From the NCBI RefSeq assembly GCF_036711975.1, contig NC_091973.1, forward strand, positions 186,001 through 250,000: 64,000 nucleotides of DNA. The letters are read 5' to 3'. Made by a program: the position numbers and the translations under genes. Every line of letters begins with the position of its first letter. Position 1 is the first letter of the stretch. Positions 39,611 to 53,807 of this stretch are shown piece after piece. The notes under the pieces were generated by a model. That model was not told the origin of the DNA and ran no database searches. It saw only the letters and a list, made by a program, of their open reading frames with translations. The stretch is from Onthophagus taurus. Lineage: Eukaryota > Arthropoda > Insecta > Coleoptera > Scarabaeidae.

Positions 39611-39870
39611 GTAAGCGCAATTCCACCATCTGATTGCACCTATTTCGCCGATGACGACCGTTTTTTCAACCGCAATCTTTAGGGATGCATGAATTAGGTT
39701 TTTAAAAAACTACGCAATAGAAATTGTATAAATTGTAGCTATTCAGTGTGTGCGCAATAAGCAGATATTAGCACAGAGCTTTTTAGTTGTGCTGCAGGGA
39801 TGATTGCTAACCTAAGACCCACCGATTTTTATGTTGAAATCGTTTCTTTCACGCCAATCAATGCGTGAAA

Positions 39871-41163
39871 ATGGAATTAAATCTTTTTCGTTCTTGCCGC
39901 ATTTGTTCGATTGCTTACGAGAATGCCATCAACGTCTTCAGTGATCTTGGAAAAAAATCATTTTTACAAGCTAAAATTAAAAAATATCTTCATATCACGG
40001 TAAGCGATTATTTTTACATAAATCAATTATTTTTATTTACGTTAATTTTTTATTTCATTTAGGTGTCTTTGGAAGATAAACTACCTAAAATTATTTGCGA
40101 AGGATGCTACAAAAGACTGGAAGGATTTCACAAATTTGCCACAATGGCAAATCGAACTCAAGACAAATTTACCAAAATTCTTATCAACAATAACATAGCT
40201 GAACAAAAAAAATCTGAAAATAAAGGATTATTACATTCTTATCTTACTAAGGTAATATTAATTAATACCAATTAAAATTTATTAATATCAATGAAATCGT
40301 TAGGGTACAAAAGAAGACATTGAAGTAACTGAAATGGAAGTCCGCGTAGATCCAATGGTTTTCCTCCAATGTACACTGGAAGAAGACGAGACTAGTTGCG
40401 AATCGGAGACAATGTCTTCTGAAGAGGATAAACGCGAAGTTGAGAAACGAAAAAAACCAGTCGAATTGGCTCAAACGTCCAAATTAAAACGTATACTGGT
40501 CATGAATTACAATAACTTAGTAGTGGAACGTGACGAAGAAAAAACAAACGTAGCCCATAACGAATTCAAGTCTGAACGGGAATCTGATGGTGAGATATCC
40601 GAAAGGTACAATTGTCCAATTTGTGCCAAAGTTATTTCGACGAAAGGTAATCTAAAGGTACATTTGGAAACGCATCGTCCTAAAGGGAAATATGCTTGTG
40701 ATATTTGCGGAAGAATGTAAGTAATAAAAAAAAATATTAAAAAAGTTGATGGGGGTTTTCTTGTAGTTTCAAAACTCAATGTAATTTGCATCGCCATAAA
40801 GAGTATCACGGAGGAGTTCAATTTCCGTGTTCAGTGTGTGGAAGAGTTTATCCAACAAACAGCACTTTACGCGCTCATTCGATAACACACAGTAATCTAA
40901 GGCCACACAAATGTCCTTTGTGCGATAAAACGTTTAAAAGGAACCAAGACCTAAAGGTTGGTTTAAAATTTAAAATCTACTCCATCAACATTTTTTTCAA
41001 AATTTAGTTTCATATAAATCAGCATACAGGAGCCAGGCCGTATCAATGTCCGTATTGTCCTAAAGCATTTGCGAGTTCGGGAAATTGTTTTTCACATAGG
41101 AAAAGGATGCATCCTGTCGAGGTGGAACGAGACAGGGAAAGGGCGGCCAGTATAATACGATAA
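39871..41163 (+). CDS. ZAD C2H2 zinc-finger transcription factor
   Basis: Five exons: 39871-39999, 40063-40251, 40304-40716, 40767-40956 and 41008-41163, giving 358 residues. The N-terminal zinc-finger-associated domain shows its two cysteine pairs (SCRICS near residue 8; ICEGCYKRL near 56), which bind zinc and mediate dimerisation in insect proteins. An acidic linker follows. Five C2H2 fingers come next: NCPICAKVISTKGNLKVHLE, ACDICGRIFKTQCNLHRHKE, PCSVCGRVYPTNSTLRAHSI, KCPLCDKTFKRNQDLKFHIN and QCPYCPKAFASSGNCFSHRK, each completed by a second His. The Met at 39871 is chosen because it starts directly before the ZAD. This lineage-expanded family has few stable orthologues, so no symbol is given. 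It probably acts in the nucleus as a DNA-binding regulator. Confidence 0.92.
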
Positions 41164-43712
41164 GTCAAATTTGATTTCGAACGTACAGGGTCTTTCGTCA
41201 AATATAAATCATTTCGTTTTGTTATTTTTACTCGCTCAAAAATAATCAAAAAACAATTTTTATAAAAATAACAACATAAAAATATCAGACTGACTTAAAA
41301 AAAATAAATAAAGAAAAAGAAAGAAATGATTTGGATTTCTTTTTAGGTTTTGACCGGAATAATGAGAAATGAAACATAAATGGTAATTAGCTTTAATAAG
41401 AAAAAAAAATGGTCTTGTTTTATAATCGTTGACGTTTATTTGTTTTTGTGTTAGTTTTGCAATACTTTATAGGTGTTACATTCTGTATATTTTTTGATAT
41501 ATTTTACTCTATATATTGATATTGGGGTGCATATTCGAAACATGTATCTAAACGAACATTTTAATCAAAAATGAAAAAAAAAAACAACTACAATGTATGT
41601 TTAGATGTATCAATGTTCTTTCTGTTTGAATTTTAACATATACATATATATTATAAATATATAATATAGAATAACTGTGATCTTTTTTGTATACGATATT
41701 ATTATTTAGTTTAAGAAAGATAATAATACCGACGATAGACAACAATATGTAATTAGTGAGATAAATATAATACTAAACGTCTATAGGTAACAGGATTTTA
41801 AGAAAAAAATAACTGTTCTTTGATTTTTAATTATTAGCAATAACAATTATTTTCTTACTTAAGATTTTTTAATTTATTTTTAAAGCAACAGTATTACTAG
41901 AGTTAATGTACGTGTATTATTGTGATAAAATAAAGCATTTTCATGCAGTCACTTTTGTATTTTTTTTTATTGCTCTTTTATTCAACTCGCGAAGTTATCG
42001 CTTTAACATAAAAGAGTAAACAGTACATATGTCAACTCTGATAATGATAAAGAAAAAAATTTATGATAGCTTCCTTGTTTTATTTCGGATTAACATTTCA
42101 CCTTAATTTCAAATTCCTTTCTTTTATAAGTCAGACTTTAGATTAATTATCGTTCCAGAAATTATTATCGTAGTTTTGATGTTAAAAACAGTTCTGTATT
42201 TACAAATAAGACGTTATCAGAAAATTATAAATAAATTGTTTAACATTCATTTAACATTTTATTACTTTAAGAAATAATATATAATATTATTTATACAGGT
42301 TTTTTACCACACTGTATCTACAATATATTAATCTACTAAATGTGGATTGAAATATCTAAACTAGAGCAAGGAACATTGTCCTCGAGGGCAGCAAAAACAA
42401 TCTTGGAAGATTTGGGAAAGGAGCGTTAAAAGATTGCTAAAAGGTTTGAAATACGATAATACAGTAGCCGAACAATTCTAAAAAGTCATCGTTGAATATT
42501 GTGCACAATATAGCGGCTAAAAGGAGAAGTCAACCATCACCCAAGGCTATTCATGTTCTAAAGAAGGCGGTGATCGGTAACCATTTTTTCTGAATCACCA
42601 TCATTTTAAATAGCGACTAAATCATAGGCATTTTCAACCTGAGAATGAAGACCAAATATTTAATTAATTCAAAACGACAACTTAAATATTAACTGTTTAG
42701 AGTATATTTGAGAATTAATTTCTCAGAAAATTATCATTATATCAAAGATCGGTATTCTGCGTTAGATTCCTTAATTAATTTTGAATAAGACAGCAACATT
42801 TAGTTTGTTCACATTAGTGAGAAATAAATATTTTAAAACAAGCCTACAAGACATTAATATAATTATTTTTATAAATTTATTTCTCAAGAACTAATCGAGG
42901 TATGAAAACGAGGTTTGAAGCTTTAGAAGCTATATATGAAGCTATATCGCACTGAATTATACATAACCATTAATTAAATTTGCTATTTTTCCCATTAATG
43001 AAATTAAAACAAAATAAAATTTGGATCATAATGTAACTTGATCCTGCATGCACCAAACGCAAATAATTACAAAATTAATTCGTCTGCAATTTTCAGTCGT
43101 TTTTAAGTTTATATCATCACAATTATAAAAGAGATTTCCGGTGATTTTTGTATAACATCATGGGAAGTCCCTGTTTACAAATTATTGCCATATTTTATAA
43201 CTTAACAAACAAAGGAACAAGATAAGAATTGAAGATATCCGGGGATTTTTGTATATCATAAGGGGAAAACCCCCGGTTTTGATATTATTGCCGTATTTTA
43301 TAATTCTGTAAACTCATTTTATAGTATGCAGTACATCGCAAACAACGCGATTGATTCAACATAAAAGTGGTGTTGAAATAATTTATTAATAGATAAACGT
43401 TGGAAACGTAATATCGATTATATTGAACGTAATTAAGACGAAACGTAAGTAGAAAAAACGAAATTTATTCTTAAATAAAATTAAAATGATTAAATGAATG
43501 TGTTTAAAAGAAATTAATAAATTATATATCGAAGTTGTCGTTAATATTTGTGACTTAACCTTCTCAATGACCCTTAGAATCAATAGCGTATAGTTGAATC
43601 AAAGTGTATTTAGTGTGTCTACGGCAGTGGCACGCGGCAGACCGAGCTGAGGCCGCCAAATGTCAGTGTGTCGACCTGCATAACAAACATAGTGTTACAA
43701 TTTAATGGAATT
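41164..43712. other. Intergenic region between zinc-finger and NAPRT genes
   Basis: 3' UTR sequence of the zinc-finger gene with an AATAAA signal near 41930 comes first. After that the DNA is AT-rich and apparently non-coding. A stretch at 42350-42560 has fragments that might be a very decayed transposase. GC-richer sequence at about 43610-43680 is the likely NAPRT promoter or 5' UTR. Confidence 0.5.
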
Positions 43713-46700
43713 ATGACTGAAAAAAGCGTTATGGACGACAAGAGAAATGGTCAAAATGGGATCGTACAACCTCTTCTTACGGGTAAATATGAACTTTTTA
43801 AGCTTTTTCGCACAACTCGTATATTATTTTTTAGGTTATGTTTTTAACTCGTATATTCTAAGCTATATATTAAAGCCCGATTATTATAAAATTTGTATTA
43901 CACGTGCGAAACGTTTCTATTGGTCAATACCTGTGTCGATCGAAAAGTGATCTGTTCGATTTTTAAATCAATTTAATTTACACATTTTTTTTATCTAATT
44001 TTGAATAATTCATTTAATTTTAATTCATAAAAAAAATGTTTTAAACTATATCGTGGCATTGTTTTTTCAACCTAAATTATCAAATCGTATAGTTGATAAG
44101 ACCTTTTGTGTTTCAGATTTATATCAAATTACAATGGCTTACGCGTATTGGAAATCCGGGAAAACCAAAGATTACGCCGTATTCGATTTGTTTTTTCGAA
44201 AAAACCCTTTCCAAGGTGAATTTACGATCTTCGCCGGCCTGGAGGAGTGCTTAAAGTTTTTGGAACGTTTCCATTACTCGCTCAGCGGTACGCCCCTCCA
44301 TTAAAAATTATAATATTTAAAATCTTTTTCATTCGTTTTTTCGTTTTTCATAAATACCAAGTAAAAAAAAATTTAGAAAATATGTCGCAACATGTGATGT
44401 AATTTGTTATGAACGAAAAAATCCAATGATAATAATCTATTTTCAAGGTTGAGTTAAACGTTTAGTGGTCAGGAAAGTGGGACTATTTAGAAAAAAAAAG
44501 TCATTCTCTTACTGATAAATAAATTGAAATCATTATATATACATATATATAATATCTATACTAATATCTATATATAACATTATACATATATATAATAATC
44601 ACATTTCAGATTTAAATTATTTAAGATTGACATTATCACCTACAATTGAGGAAGAATTTTTCGAATTTTTGAGTAAATTAACTGCGAAAGAAGTTACTTT
44701 GTATGCCCTGGAAGAAGGGTCAGTTGCATTTCCAAGGTAAAATAATTTTTATTGTTTTAATAAATTATAAAATCGGTTTCATTCCCAGAATTCCGCTATT
44801 ACGAGTTGAAGGTCCGTTAATAATCGTTCAATTGCTTGAAACAACGTTATTAACTCTCGTTAATTATGCGAGGTAGGTATTTTTCAATGGCAAGTGAGTT
44901 TTATTTTTGATAAAAATTGTTGTAGTTTGATGGCCACGAATGCGGCAAGATACAGAATGGCTGCGGGTGAATTAAAGCTATTGGAGTTTGGTCTCCGGAG
45001 GGCCCAAGGCCCTGACGGTGGTTTATCCGCATCGAAATATTCATATATCGGTGAGTTTAGTAGGAAAAGTGGTGCGATGTCGTACCATGGCACCAGATCA
45101 TTAAATTGAACCTGTCGGAAAAGCCGTTGAAATTCGCGGTTCCACCGCAATAGATGGGGGGTGTATCGATCAACCCTCCGTGTATTTGGTACCATTCGGT
45201 GCTACCTTATCAAACTTCGGTTCTAATTTCCTATTTGCACGAACTGGTGCAACTTTTCGCCCTTCTAATTAACCTATTTTAATGTTAGCATCACCGAATA
45301 ATAATAATATAAACAAACTCATTTAAACTTTGTGTTACAAAATCAATCTTTTTTTCTACTGTTTTAGGGTTAAGGTTAATTTGAGCTATTTACCTTTTCG
45401 TCGATTTCTTTTGGTTATATAACGGCCTCTGCATCTGCAATATCACTTATTTTAGCACTTTTTCGCTACTTTTAATTAAGTTTTACGGAGAAAACACTAA
45501 AAACGCCACAAAATTCGCCTACGAAACAAAAGACGGTTTTGTATTTTGGATGTCGGTAACGACACAAACTACTTTACCATCAATTCGAAATTACTTAATA
45601 AAATGATAATTACATAAAATAAAAATGATAATTAATAAATAAAGGAATGCAAGAAGTCACTAAGTGAAATTTTAGTTTTATTTTAAAGTTTAAATCTTAT
45701 ATTTATGTTATCGATAAGATTGTTGTGTCCAACACTTGTCTCCGATTACTTCGAAGAGGCATACGTAGGGCATTATTTCACTATTTAAAAATCAATGTAT
45801 ATGTAGAAGTAAATTGAAGGGGCCTAAGATTAGCATACAGGAAGACTTTACTGCGTGGAATCATAATCTTTCGAAACAGACCTGAGCAATTCGTTGTGAG
45901 AAAAAAGCTTTTATTGAACCGATCCGTATGATGGAAAGATCTTGGAAGGTTTCATGTGGAAGATCTTGGGAAAATTTAATTTTCCACCTGGTTGACCCTG
46001 ATCAACTTATTTTTTTCTAAATCTAAATTTTTCGGATTTATTAAGTTTCTACCATATCAATCTACTAGTGTTGGTTCGGATGATATTTCTCAAGATATTT
46101 TGAATGTTCTTTGTCATATTTTATATGTATGAAAATGTGGACCTGTTTCTAAATTACCATCCTTCCGCTTTTGTCTAAAGTGTTAGAGAAGATTAGATTT
46201 TGAATAAACTTTGACTTATTTATTTATATATTACTTTAGTACGATCCGTATAAGATGTGCACGAGTTAATCTCGTATTAATCAGTTCATAAAATATCATT
46301 AAAGGCGATGCACTTCTTATCTACTCTGTCGCTGCGCTACGTTATAATTTATTATGATTACAATTCCTTCATTATTTGTGAATCCGTGCTTTATCGTAAT
46401 ACGATAATGATGTTGTTTCTTTTGAACACTATTTTATAAACAAATGATATATTGTTATAGTAACCTTTAAAATTATTTCTAGGTGGTTTTGATGGTACAA
46501 GTAACGTACTAGCCGGAAAATTATTCAACATTCCAGTAAAAGGAACGCATGCCCACGCGTATATAACTTCGTTTACAAACTTAGATGAGTTGAACAAACA
46601 TTTTTTGGTCCCAAAAGGAGGAGGCGAGCAAAAAGACCTGATGGAATTGGCAACGAATTGGAGATTATCGCTGGTGCCGCTATTCAAAATGGCTAGTTGC

Positions 46701-48406
46701 GAAGCTAACGATGGCGAATTGGCCGCTCTAATATCCTTTGCGATCGCATTTCCGGATGGATTCATGGCTTTAGTCGACACGTACGATGTTAAGAGGTATC
46801 CATGTCGCATGCGTCACGCCATCACCTTGCGGCCTGTCACCCTACCAAACACCCTATCGCATAACGAGTACAGGTAATCTGCATGCCGTTACGATTAGGT
46901 TAGCGCCTAGCGCACACCTCAAATACGGCTAACCTAGTATTATTTTCACAATGAAATCAGTGTATTAGAGGAGATTTTGATGTATTCTTTTTAAGATTTC
47001 AGAAGTAATAATCTAATGGGATCTCCTCTAAAAGGTTAATAAGTAGCTGAAATAACCGGGTCGATGTAAATAACGGGGTTCGTAAAAGTTATCACTGTAA
47101 ATACATGGGCAAATTATCATTTTTTTACTTTAAATTGGCTAAAAAAACCTAAAACATATTAAAATATAACCATGTTATTATAGGCAATTTTTTTTGGCCA
47201 ATTTATTGGTTTAATATTTTGAGTTACTGATTTCTTTGTGCGCAAAATTGGATTTTTAGGTCAGCAGAAACTACCTGTGCTGGCAATGCGGGGTTGGTAC
47301 ACTCTCGCACAGTATTTACAACAACAGCAAGTGCACTTTTCAGTTCTTTCTGCTGGTCACTAAGATTATTTATTAAATTATTTGTTTATTATATATATTA
47401 ATTATTTATTTGTTTGCTATTTCTTATTAACAAACTGCTTTGTTTATTCCATTTTATGAACTAAAATATTTTCTTTAATTTCTCAGTCATGTTTTGCTTT
47501 ACTCATTACTCAACATAAAAAAACGCTTTGTTATTGTCTTTCTAAAAAAGGGCTTATTCGATATATATAAAGGCATTTTTCATTTATAAACTCATTTTTA
47601 GGAGTGGTTTATTAAATTTTTGCGCTGTCGCTTTGGCTTTAAACGAATTAGGGTATAAAGCGATTGGGATTCGTATAGATAGCGGTGATTTGGCGTATCT
47701 TTCTAAGGTCGCCCGACATCATTTCGTTGAAATCGGTAAAAAATATGATATCCCATGGTTTGGAAATTTAATGATAATGGCATCGAACGATATCAACGAA
47801 GAAACAATACTTAGCTTGAACGAACAAGGACACAAAATCAATTGTTTTGGAATCGGAACGCATTTGGTAACGTGTCAACGTCAACCAGCCTTAGGTTGCG
47901 TTTATAAAATGGTCGAATTGAACGAACAGCCTCGAATAAAGTTAAGCCAAGATGTTGCTAAAGTTACTATGCCGGGGAAAAAAGATGCGTATCGTTTATA
48001 TAGCGAGAGTGGTGATGCTTTGATCGATTTATTACAAAGATCTGTCGAGGATCCACCTAAAATTAACGAAAAAGTTTTATGTAGACATCCTTTTGAAGAA
48101 TCAAAAAGAGCGTATGTTATTCCATCGAAAGTTGAAAAGTTGCACAAACAATTTTGGGCTAACGGAACAATTGTTAACCCGTTGCCAAGTTTGGATCAAG
48201 TCAGGGAAAAGGTACAAATGTCTTTAAAGACTTTACGACCGGATATAAAACGAAATTTAAATCCTACACCATTTAAAGTAAGAAAATATGTTTATTATTA
48301 AAGAAGTAGTGTTTCAATAATTTTTTAGGTTGCCGTTAGCGACGCCTTATATAATTTTTTGCATCAATTATGGTTGGAAAACGCACCAATAGGCGAGTTA
48401 TCTTAA
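43713..48406 (+). CDS. NAPRT: Nicotinate phosphoribosyltransferase
   Basis: Eight exons: 43713-43782, 44117-44287, 44610-44736, 44789-44872, 44926-45050, 46483-46795, 47602-48277 and 48329-48406; 547 residues, near the human length of about 540. Hallmarks in order: [20 protein letters not shown] at the N-terminus, [62 protein letters not shown] (the GTxAH site with the family's active histidine), [32 protein letters not shown] and [20 protein letters not shown]. The enzyme joins nicotinic acid to PRPP, with ATP hydrolysis, to give nicotinate mononucleotide, the first step of the Preiss-Handler route to NAD in the cytosol. The start is the first Met of a short divergent N-terminus; an in-frame Met lies six codons on. 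All key motifs are intact, so it should be active. Confidence 0.95.
45051..46482. other. Large NAPRT intron 5
   Basis: A 1.4-kb intron with no coding frame of the host gene. Short GC-richer segments near 45860-45990 could be degenerate repeats but I cannot assign them. Intron 6 (46796-47601) is likewise featureless except for a GC-rich string near 47270-47330. Confidence 0.4.
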
Positions 48407-50290
48407 AGAAGGAGAAGGAAACATTTTTGGGAAAACAAAGAATTTTACAGTTGAAGATTGCCAGAAAATTTAAATGAAACGGCGTGTTCTAAGAAGTACT
48501 TTTTAAGTCTTGAAAAAGTTTAATATCTGTTGGTTATTAAAAATATATATTTTTTATAAGTATATTGATAATTTAGTTAATAATTTTGTACTTGTTAAAC
48601 TTGTTACAGTTTCTTTTTTTAATTTATTTTTTACTTATTGTTAGTTTTTTTACTTAAATAATTAATCTATTATTATTGAAAACTTGAGATGTAAACGGAA
48701 CGCAAAGGTAAACGGAAATATTAAACATTTTATTAATTTTCGAATATCTTCTACAAGCCTAAGCAAACACACACAACAATTAATGGTACAAATCGCAAAA
48801 GTTTATTTCTAGATATTACAAAGATATCTAAAGCACCAATAAGTCGCTATTAAAAACATAAAAACATTTGCGTGGCTGTGAATGTTGTAATAATTTAACT
48901 ACATACAAATTGTTACCTAATAAAAAGTGTTATACTTATTTAAAAAAGTGAAAAGGAAGCACTTTTGCGGAAACTACTTCAAAAAATGCTGGTCAGTGCT
49001 TTTATTTAAATAACGCTTCTTTTTTTTAATCACGTTCTACTTCACCTTGGCATCTCTTAATTAGTGGGTATATTTAAATAAAGGCATTTGACAGTAGCCT
49101 TAAATAAATACAAAAAATATATAGAATAAAATAGTTATTAGAATATCTTTTGCATTCAAATGTATTAAGTCTTTTATATAGTTTTTTCTTTATATATTAA
49201 AAAATAATAACATTATAAATATAATGTTTTCTAAAGAAATATTTGAAGTTTTTTTTGTTATAGCATTAGAACTAGAAACATTTGGGTTTAGCCATGCGTC
49301 TCTCAAGACGGCTAAACCCAAATATTTCTAGTTCTATATTCCTAGTGACCAAAACATTAAGGTAAGGTAAAGTTTAGCAACTTTCGTTTTCATGGTAAAT
49401 TTGATCAGGGGATTTTGCGAGTTCAGGTGGTCTAGTAACCCCCTGGAATGAGTTTCTGACGAAGAGCATCCACGGCATCTTTGACTGGTACTCTGGTAAA
49501 TAGAGGGCGCTAGATGGGATACGTCCATGATAACACCCCGAAGAGAACATTTAAAACAAACTCCCAGCGGAACCCGACACAGTGTTGTTGGGTCATATAT
49601 GATGTTGAGATGATAAACAAGTGATAATGAATTAAGGTTTTAAATAAGACAAAAATAAAAAATGTAGTGTTTGAGTCCAAAGTTTATTGCTTATTAAAAA
49701 AAAACACATAGCCTTTTTAAGATCAAATTATTATTAATTGTAATTAGTAATTGCTAGTTTATTTACATCAGACTAGAAAGAAGATTTAGCTTTTTGTTTT
49801 TTTTTGTTTTAAAGTAATCCACATTTAAATTAACAAAATAATTCTATATACAAATAAACCTAAATTAAGTAGTAGAGCATGAACGGTGCAATTCAAATAG
49901 AAATTTGATATATTAATTAAAAAAAAAAAAAATGATAACGCAACAATTTCTATTACTAATTTTTTACGAACAAAATCCAAAATTAAATGAACCAGAAAGA
50001 TAAAATTAAAAAAAAGAAGTTGCCGTTAAATAAATTACATAAAAAAGTACATTGTTACTATCGTTCTCTAAAAATTATGTAATCTGAGATGCTTGATCAA
50101 TATTTTTGTTGATCTATCGCTTTTTAGAAGGGGGGATTATTTAAAAGTGAACCGCTTTCGAAACAGCCATAGTTATAATTATTTGGTAACACTCACAAAT
50201 GCTCAAAATATATTTGGTTATAAATAACAGGATCTCAATAAATTACCTCCCAAAAAATAATAAAATAATAACAAATTTGGTCGAACCCAT
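48407..50290. other. Convergent 3' flanks of NAPRT and schizo
   Basis: AT-rich, with no gene. It contains a palindromic element at 49266-49336, followed at 49340-49600 by a locally GC-richer stretch that has a CTCF-like string (AGAGGGCGCTA at 49502-49512). The part next to schizo is probably its long 3' UTR. Confidence 0.45.
49266..49336. repeat. Palindromic ACTAGAAACATT element
   Basis: AGAACTAGAAACATTTGGGT, centre GCGTCTCTCAAGACGG, then CTAAACCCAAATATTTCTAG. One of the best-preserved isolated copies, with no obvious flanking duplication. Confidence 0.8.
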
Positions 50291-53200
50291 CTAGACCTCC
50301 GTTGTTTTAGCTGCCGACATCGCACCACCACCACTACCACCATGTTGCTGATGATTTTGATGCTGCTGTTGTTGCTGCTGCTGCTTTTTATTAAAGAAAT
50401 TACCCAGGAACGACGAATGCTGATAATGCACCGATTTGTTGCCGCCTTTAGTTTTATCTGAACGCGAACATGTGCTAGCTGAAGTCGATTGGAATGATAC
50501 TGACATCCCGCTATCTAAGGATCCCACACTCCCACGACGTTGTGCCTTTTCTCCTGCAACTGCACTGACATCACCCACATGACTTTACTGTTTACCTTAA
50601 GTCTAAATATTTATTGAACACTTACATTGCTCGTGAATATCCAACAACGAATTACTCAATGCTGAACGTTTTATTTGAGATTCGTGCGAAACCGTTTCTG
50701 AAGTCTCTTCGTTTTGTTGCATTTGTTGGTAAGGATATTGACACGGACATACTTCTACATCAGCTACACCGCTATCTCGATTTTCAGTTCCTATTATAAA
50801 AAAATCTTTTCCTAATGTTTTATAAAAGGAGTAAATACATGTACTACATATCGACTTATAACGACGAATAATATTAACAAAAACGCGCGTTATAAATCGA
50901 TTTCTACTATAATAATTGAGATATTTTACCTGAACGATTTCCTCGACTTGATTTTTGCCTCTCCAACTCCGCTTCGATACGAAGATTTTCCATTTCATCC
51001 ATTTCGCAAACGGATTCTTTTAAATCTTCGGCAAACTTGATTCTATCGTGTTCGTTGCGAGCGTTAAATATTATTAATGTTTTATCGTCTACGCGCTGGG
51101 ATAAACGTATACCAAATGGATAATCTAAAAACAATATTTTAACTTCACCTTTATTTTAACGTATTTCATTTAATTAACTTACGTTGTGCTTCGAATAAAG
51201 TAACAGCCATCCCACATAACGGATAACTATTTCTAAAAGTATAGGTAACCGACGATTTTTTCTTGCTTAATATTTTAGTAATAACGAGTAAATCGTTAAA
51301 GAGGAAGACCTCCCGCTGATGAACACCCGGGCGTTCCTTTTTATTAACATCTGGAATCTCGTAAAGTCGACAATAACACACCAATCGACGATGTGGAAGC
51401 GCCATATTCGGTTTTTTACCAACAATTGTCGCTTGAACTTTCATTACTTGAGTCACATGATCCGAACCCGGCTTAAACTCGTTTGCTTTAACGCGCTCAT
51501 AAATTCCGGTCAACATGTCGCTGTCAATATCATGGCAATCATCGATCCCACGCAAATTTTTTATGAAATCCTCCAGTTTCATTCGACGTTCCGGTTTTAT
51601 GTTTGGTGTGTGTAAATCGGTGTTGAGCATTATTATTGCAAAAGCTAGCACAAATATCTAAAAGAAAATAATTTGTAAAAATTATTCGTTTTTTTTTTTT
51701 TGATTTAGTTAGTTGATCTTTTTTCAATTATTTAAAAAAAATGATTTCAGAAAAGGACGGTCCTTTTGTTACCAAAGCGATCCCATGACGCCTGACAATG
51801 GTTAGAAATGACATTAATTAATTAATTGACAAATAGGTAAGAATTAAGAAATTATAAAGATAATTTTTTTCGTAAAACTTAATTTTTATGGAATGTTAAT
51901 TAGATTGTTGAAATAATTGATGATTCAACTTTAGTAATAAGTCATAAAAAGTTTCACAACTTATTTCATATAAGGGATTTAAAAGTATTTCTTTCTTACT
52001 TACGGTATCTGGCGATCGTAATCTAGCAACTATATCAACATTGCATTGACAGTAACGTTGCGAAAAGACTTCCATGAGTCGTTCAATTTTCTGGGCTTCT
52101 CCGGGCATGCGATAGTACTGTTGGAATTTTCTCAAGGCTACATCAACCTGCATACCGGCCAGGTCGAGTTCTAAAGCGAAACATTCTAGTACTGCCATGC
52201 AGAAAGGGTTTTGAAGGTTCCCCAGGTATTCGCCGATCATCTGTTTGCTGAGACCTTTTCGAGAGATTAAGAAACGTGCCACGCCCGTAGGTGTGTTTTC
52301 TAAAAACCCTTTGCGAATTAAATAGGTGATCCCGCGTTCGGGTTTTTTGTTAAACAAATTTAATCCAACGCGATATTGTCGTTTACGAACGGTTTCCGAT
52401 ATTTTACTGCAACTTGTTGTCGTCGGCGGTTCGGTACGTTCAAGGACATAAGTTGCACTTGAAGAGGAAGATATATTTCCTAAACTAGTCTCTAATGTGG
52501 GTTCAGCGTATTCGGGTAGATGTGGTCCACCTTTACGTTTCCAAATTGGCGAATATTCACATTGAACTCGATCAGCTGAAATACTGCTATCGCTTCCCGA
52601 GCTTTGCACGCTCGAAAGTGACCCGTTTTCCGTCGTTTTTGTCAAACCGCCATTCGAACGGTGCGAGCGTGACTCCAGCGACCTCGAAGAGATGCTGGAG
52701 GTGCGTTTGGGAACTTCCGGCGGTACCTTCCTACTGCTAACGCTGCTTCTTGATCTAACGTAACCATTGTTACCCGATGGTGTGCTATTCGCCGAATTTT
52801 GTAAGCTCATTGGTTGTTTCATCTCAATTGGAGAATAATAATGAGGATGTTGAGCGTGTGGCGAATAGTTGTCCCAACAAATTGTTGGCGTACCCGATTG
52901 ACTCCTTGGTATTGGGGCTGTATCCATATTTCTGCGTTCTCGTAACGACATCGACCTCACGGGCACAGCACGTACAATTAGATTTTCATGTCCGCTGTTG
53001 AATAAATAACATAAATACAGGCTTAGAATAAAAGACGCCGTGCTTCTTTTGCGGTTATTAATCGACTACTATTTGCGATTTAATTCACGCACATTTTTTA
53101 TCAAAAGGAATGCAAGGAATTTATTTTGATAGTGATTTTAAGTAAAAAAAAGTGAAAATGACTGGAATCGCCGGCGAAGTACGACCTGTCTTTGCTAGAT

Positions 53201-53807
53201 ATATTCAATGTGAGCCTGCATTTAAAAATATTTAAATAGGATTTAAACTTACTTATCAAACGGTCGGGCGTACTCGGCTTCAGATTGACCTTCGCCAATA
53301 GTGCTCCTATTATCGTCGCCGTTACTCGGAATACGTCGGGAGGTGCGTTTTTCGGCTTTAGCCATTGCCGTAATCGACGCAAATTTCTTACGTAGCGTAT
53401 ACCTTCTAAATGCTCGTTGAATGGTAACCGCGGCTGTACGAGCTTTAACACCACCATATTTTCTTTCCAATAATTCTATTTGTTTATCCAATATATCTTG
53501 GGAAAGCTCATAACTAAATTTTAATTAGGTTAAAAATCCAAGTTGAAAATATAAAAATACTTACGTATTTTGTACCCGTCTTTTGTGGACGTCACCGTTT
53601 CGCAGCGATCCTTTTTTGTGCAAAGGTTGCTGGACAGAAATATACCCTGATCCGTTTGGAGAAGATCGGGCATAAATCGGACTTGTGGCCGGAGTTGAGT
53701 AGTTTTGTGTTTGCATGTAGGTTGGAGCTTGAATATAAGTTTGCTCCTGAATGTGTAGGTGTGTCATATTTGAGGAAACCTGCGGTCTATCCATCTTTTG
53801 TGGAAAA
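50291..53807 (-). CDS. siz: Schizo/IQSEC-type Arf guanine nucleotide exchange factor
   Basis: Seven exons in transcript order: 53807-53565, 53513-53253, 52994-52004, 51657-51183, 51124-50930, 50790-50626 and 50559-50291. An IQ motif ([18 protein letters not shown]) follows the IQSEC hallmark [14 protein letters not shown]. After a Ser-rich segment comes the Sec7 domain ([20 protein letters not shown], then the catalytic glutamate loop [17 protein letters not shown], and [20 protein letters not shown]). A PH domain follows ([26 protein letters not shown]). The C-terminal part has [20 protein letters not shown], a polyglutamine run and the final TTEV. Known role: activates Arf GTPases at the plasma membrane (schizo/loner in fly myoblast fusion and axon guidance; synaptic in vertebrates). 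A Met at 53794 could start translation, but the first exon here has an acceptor and probably joins 60126-60313. Confidence 0.93.

Noticed and set aside
42350-42560. Fragments resembling a transposase helix-turn-helix (LSSRAAKTILEDLGKER; KIAKRFEIR)
   Set aside because: Too short and broken by stops; no terminal repeats with TA flanks could be found around it.
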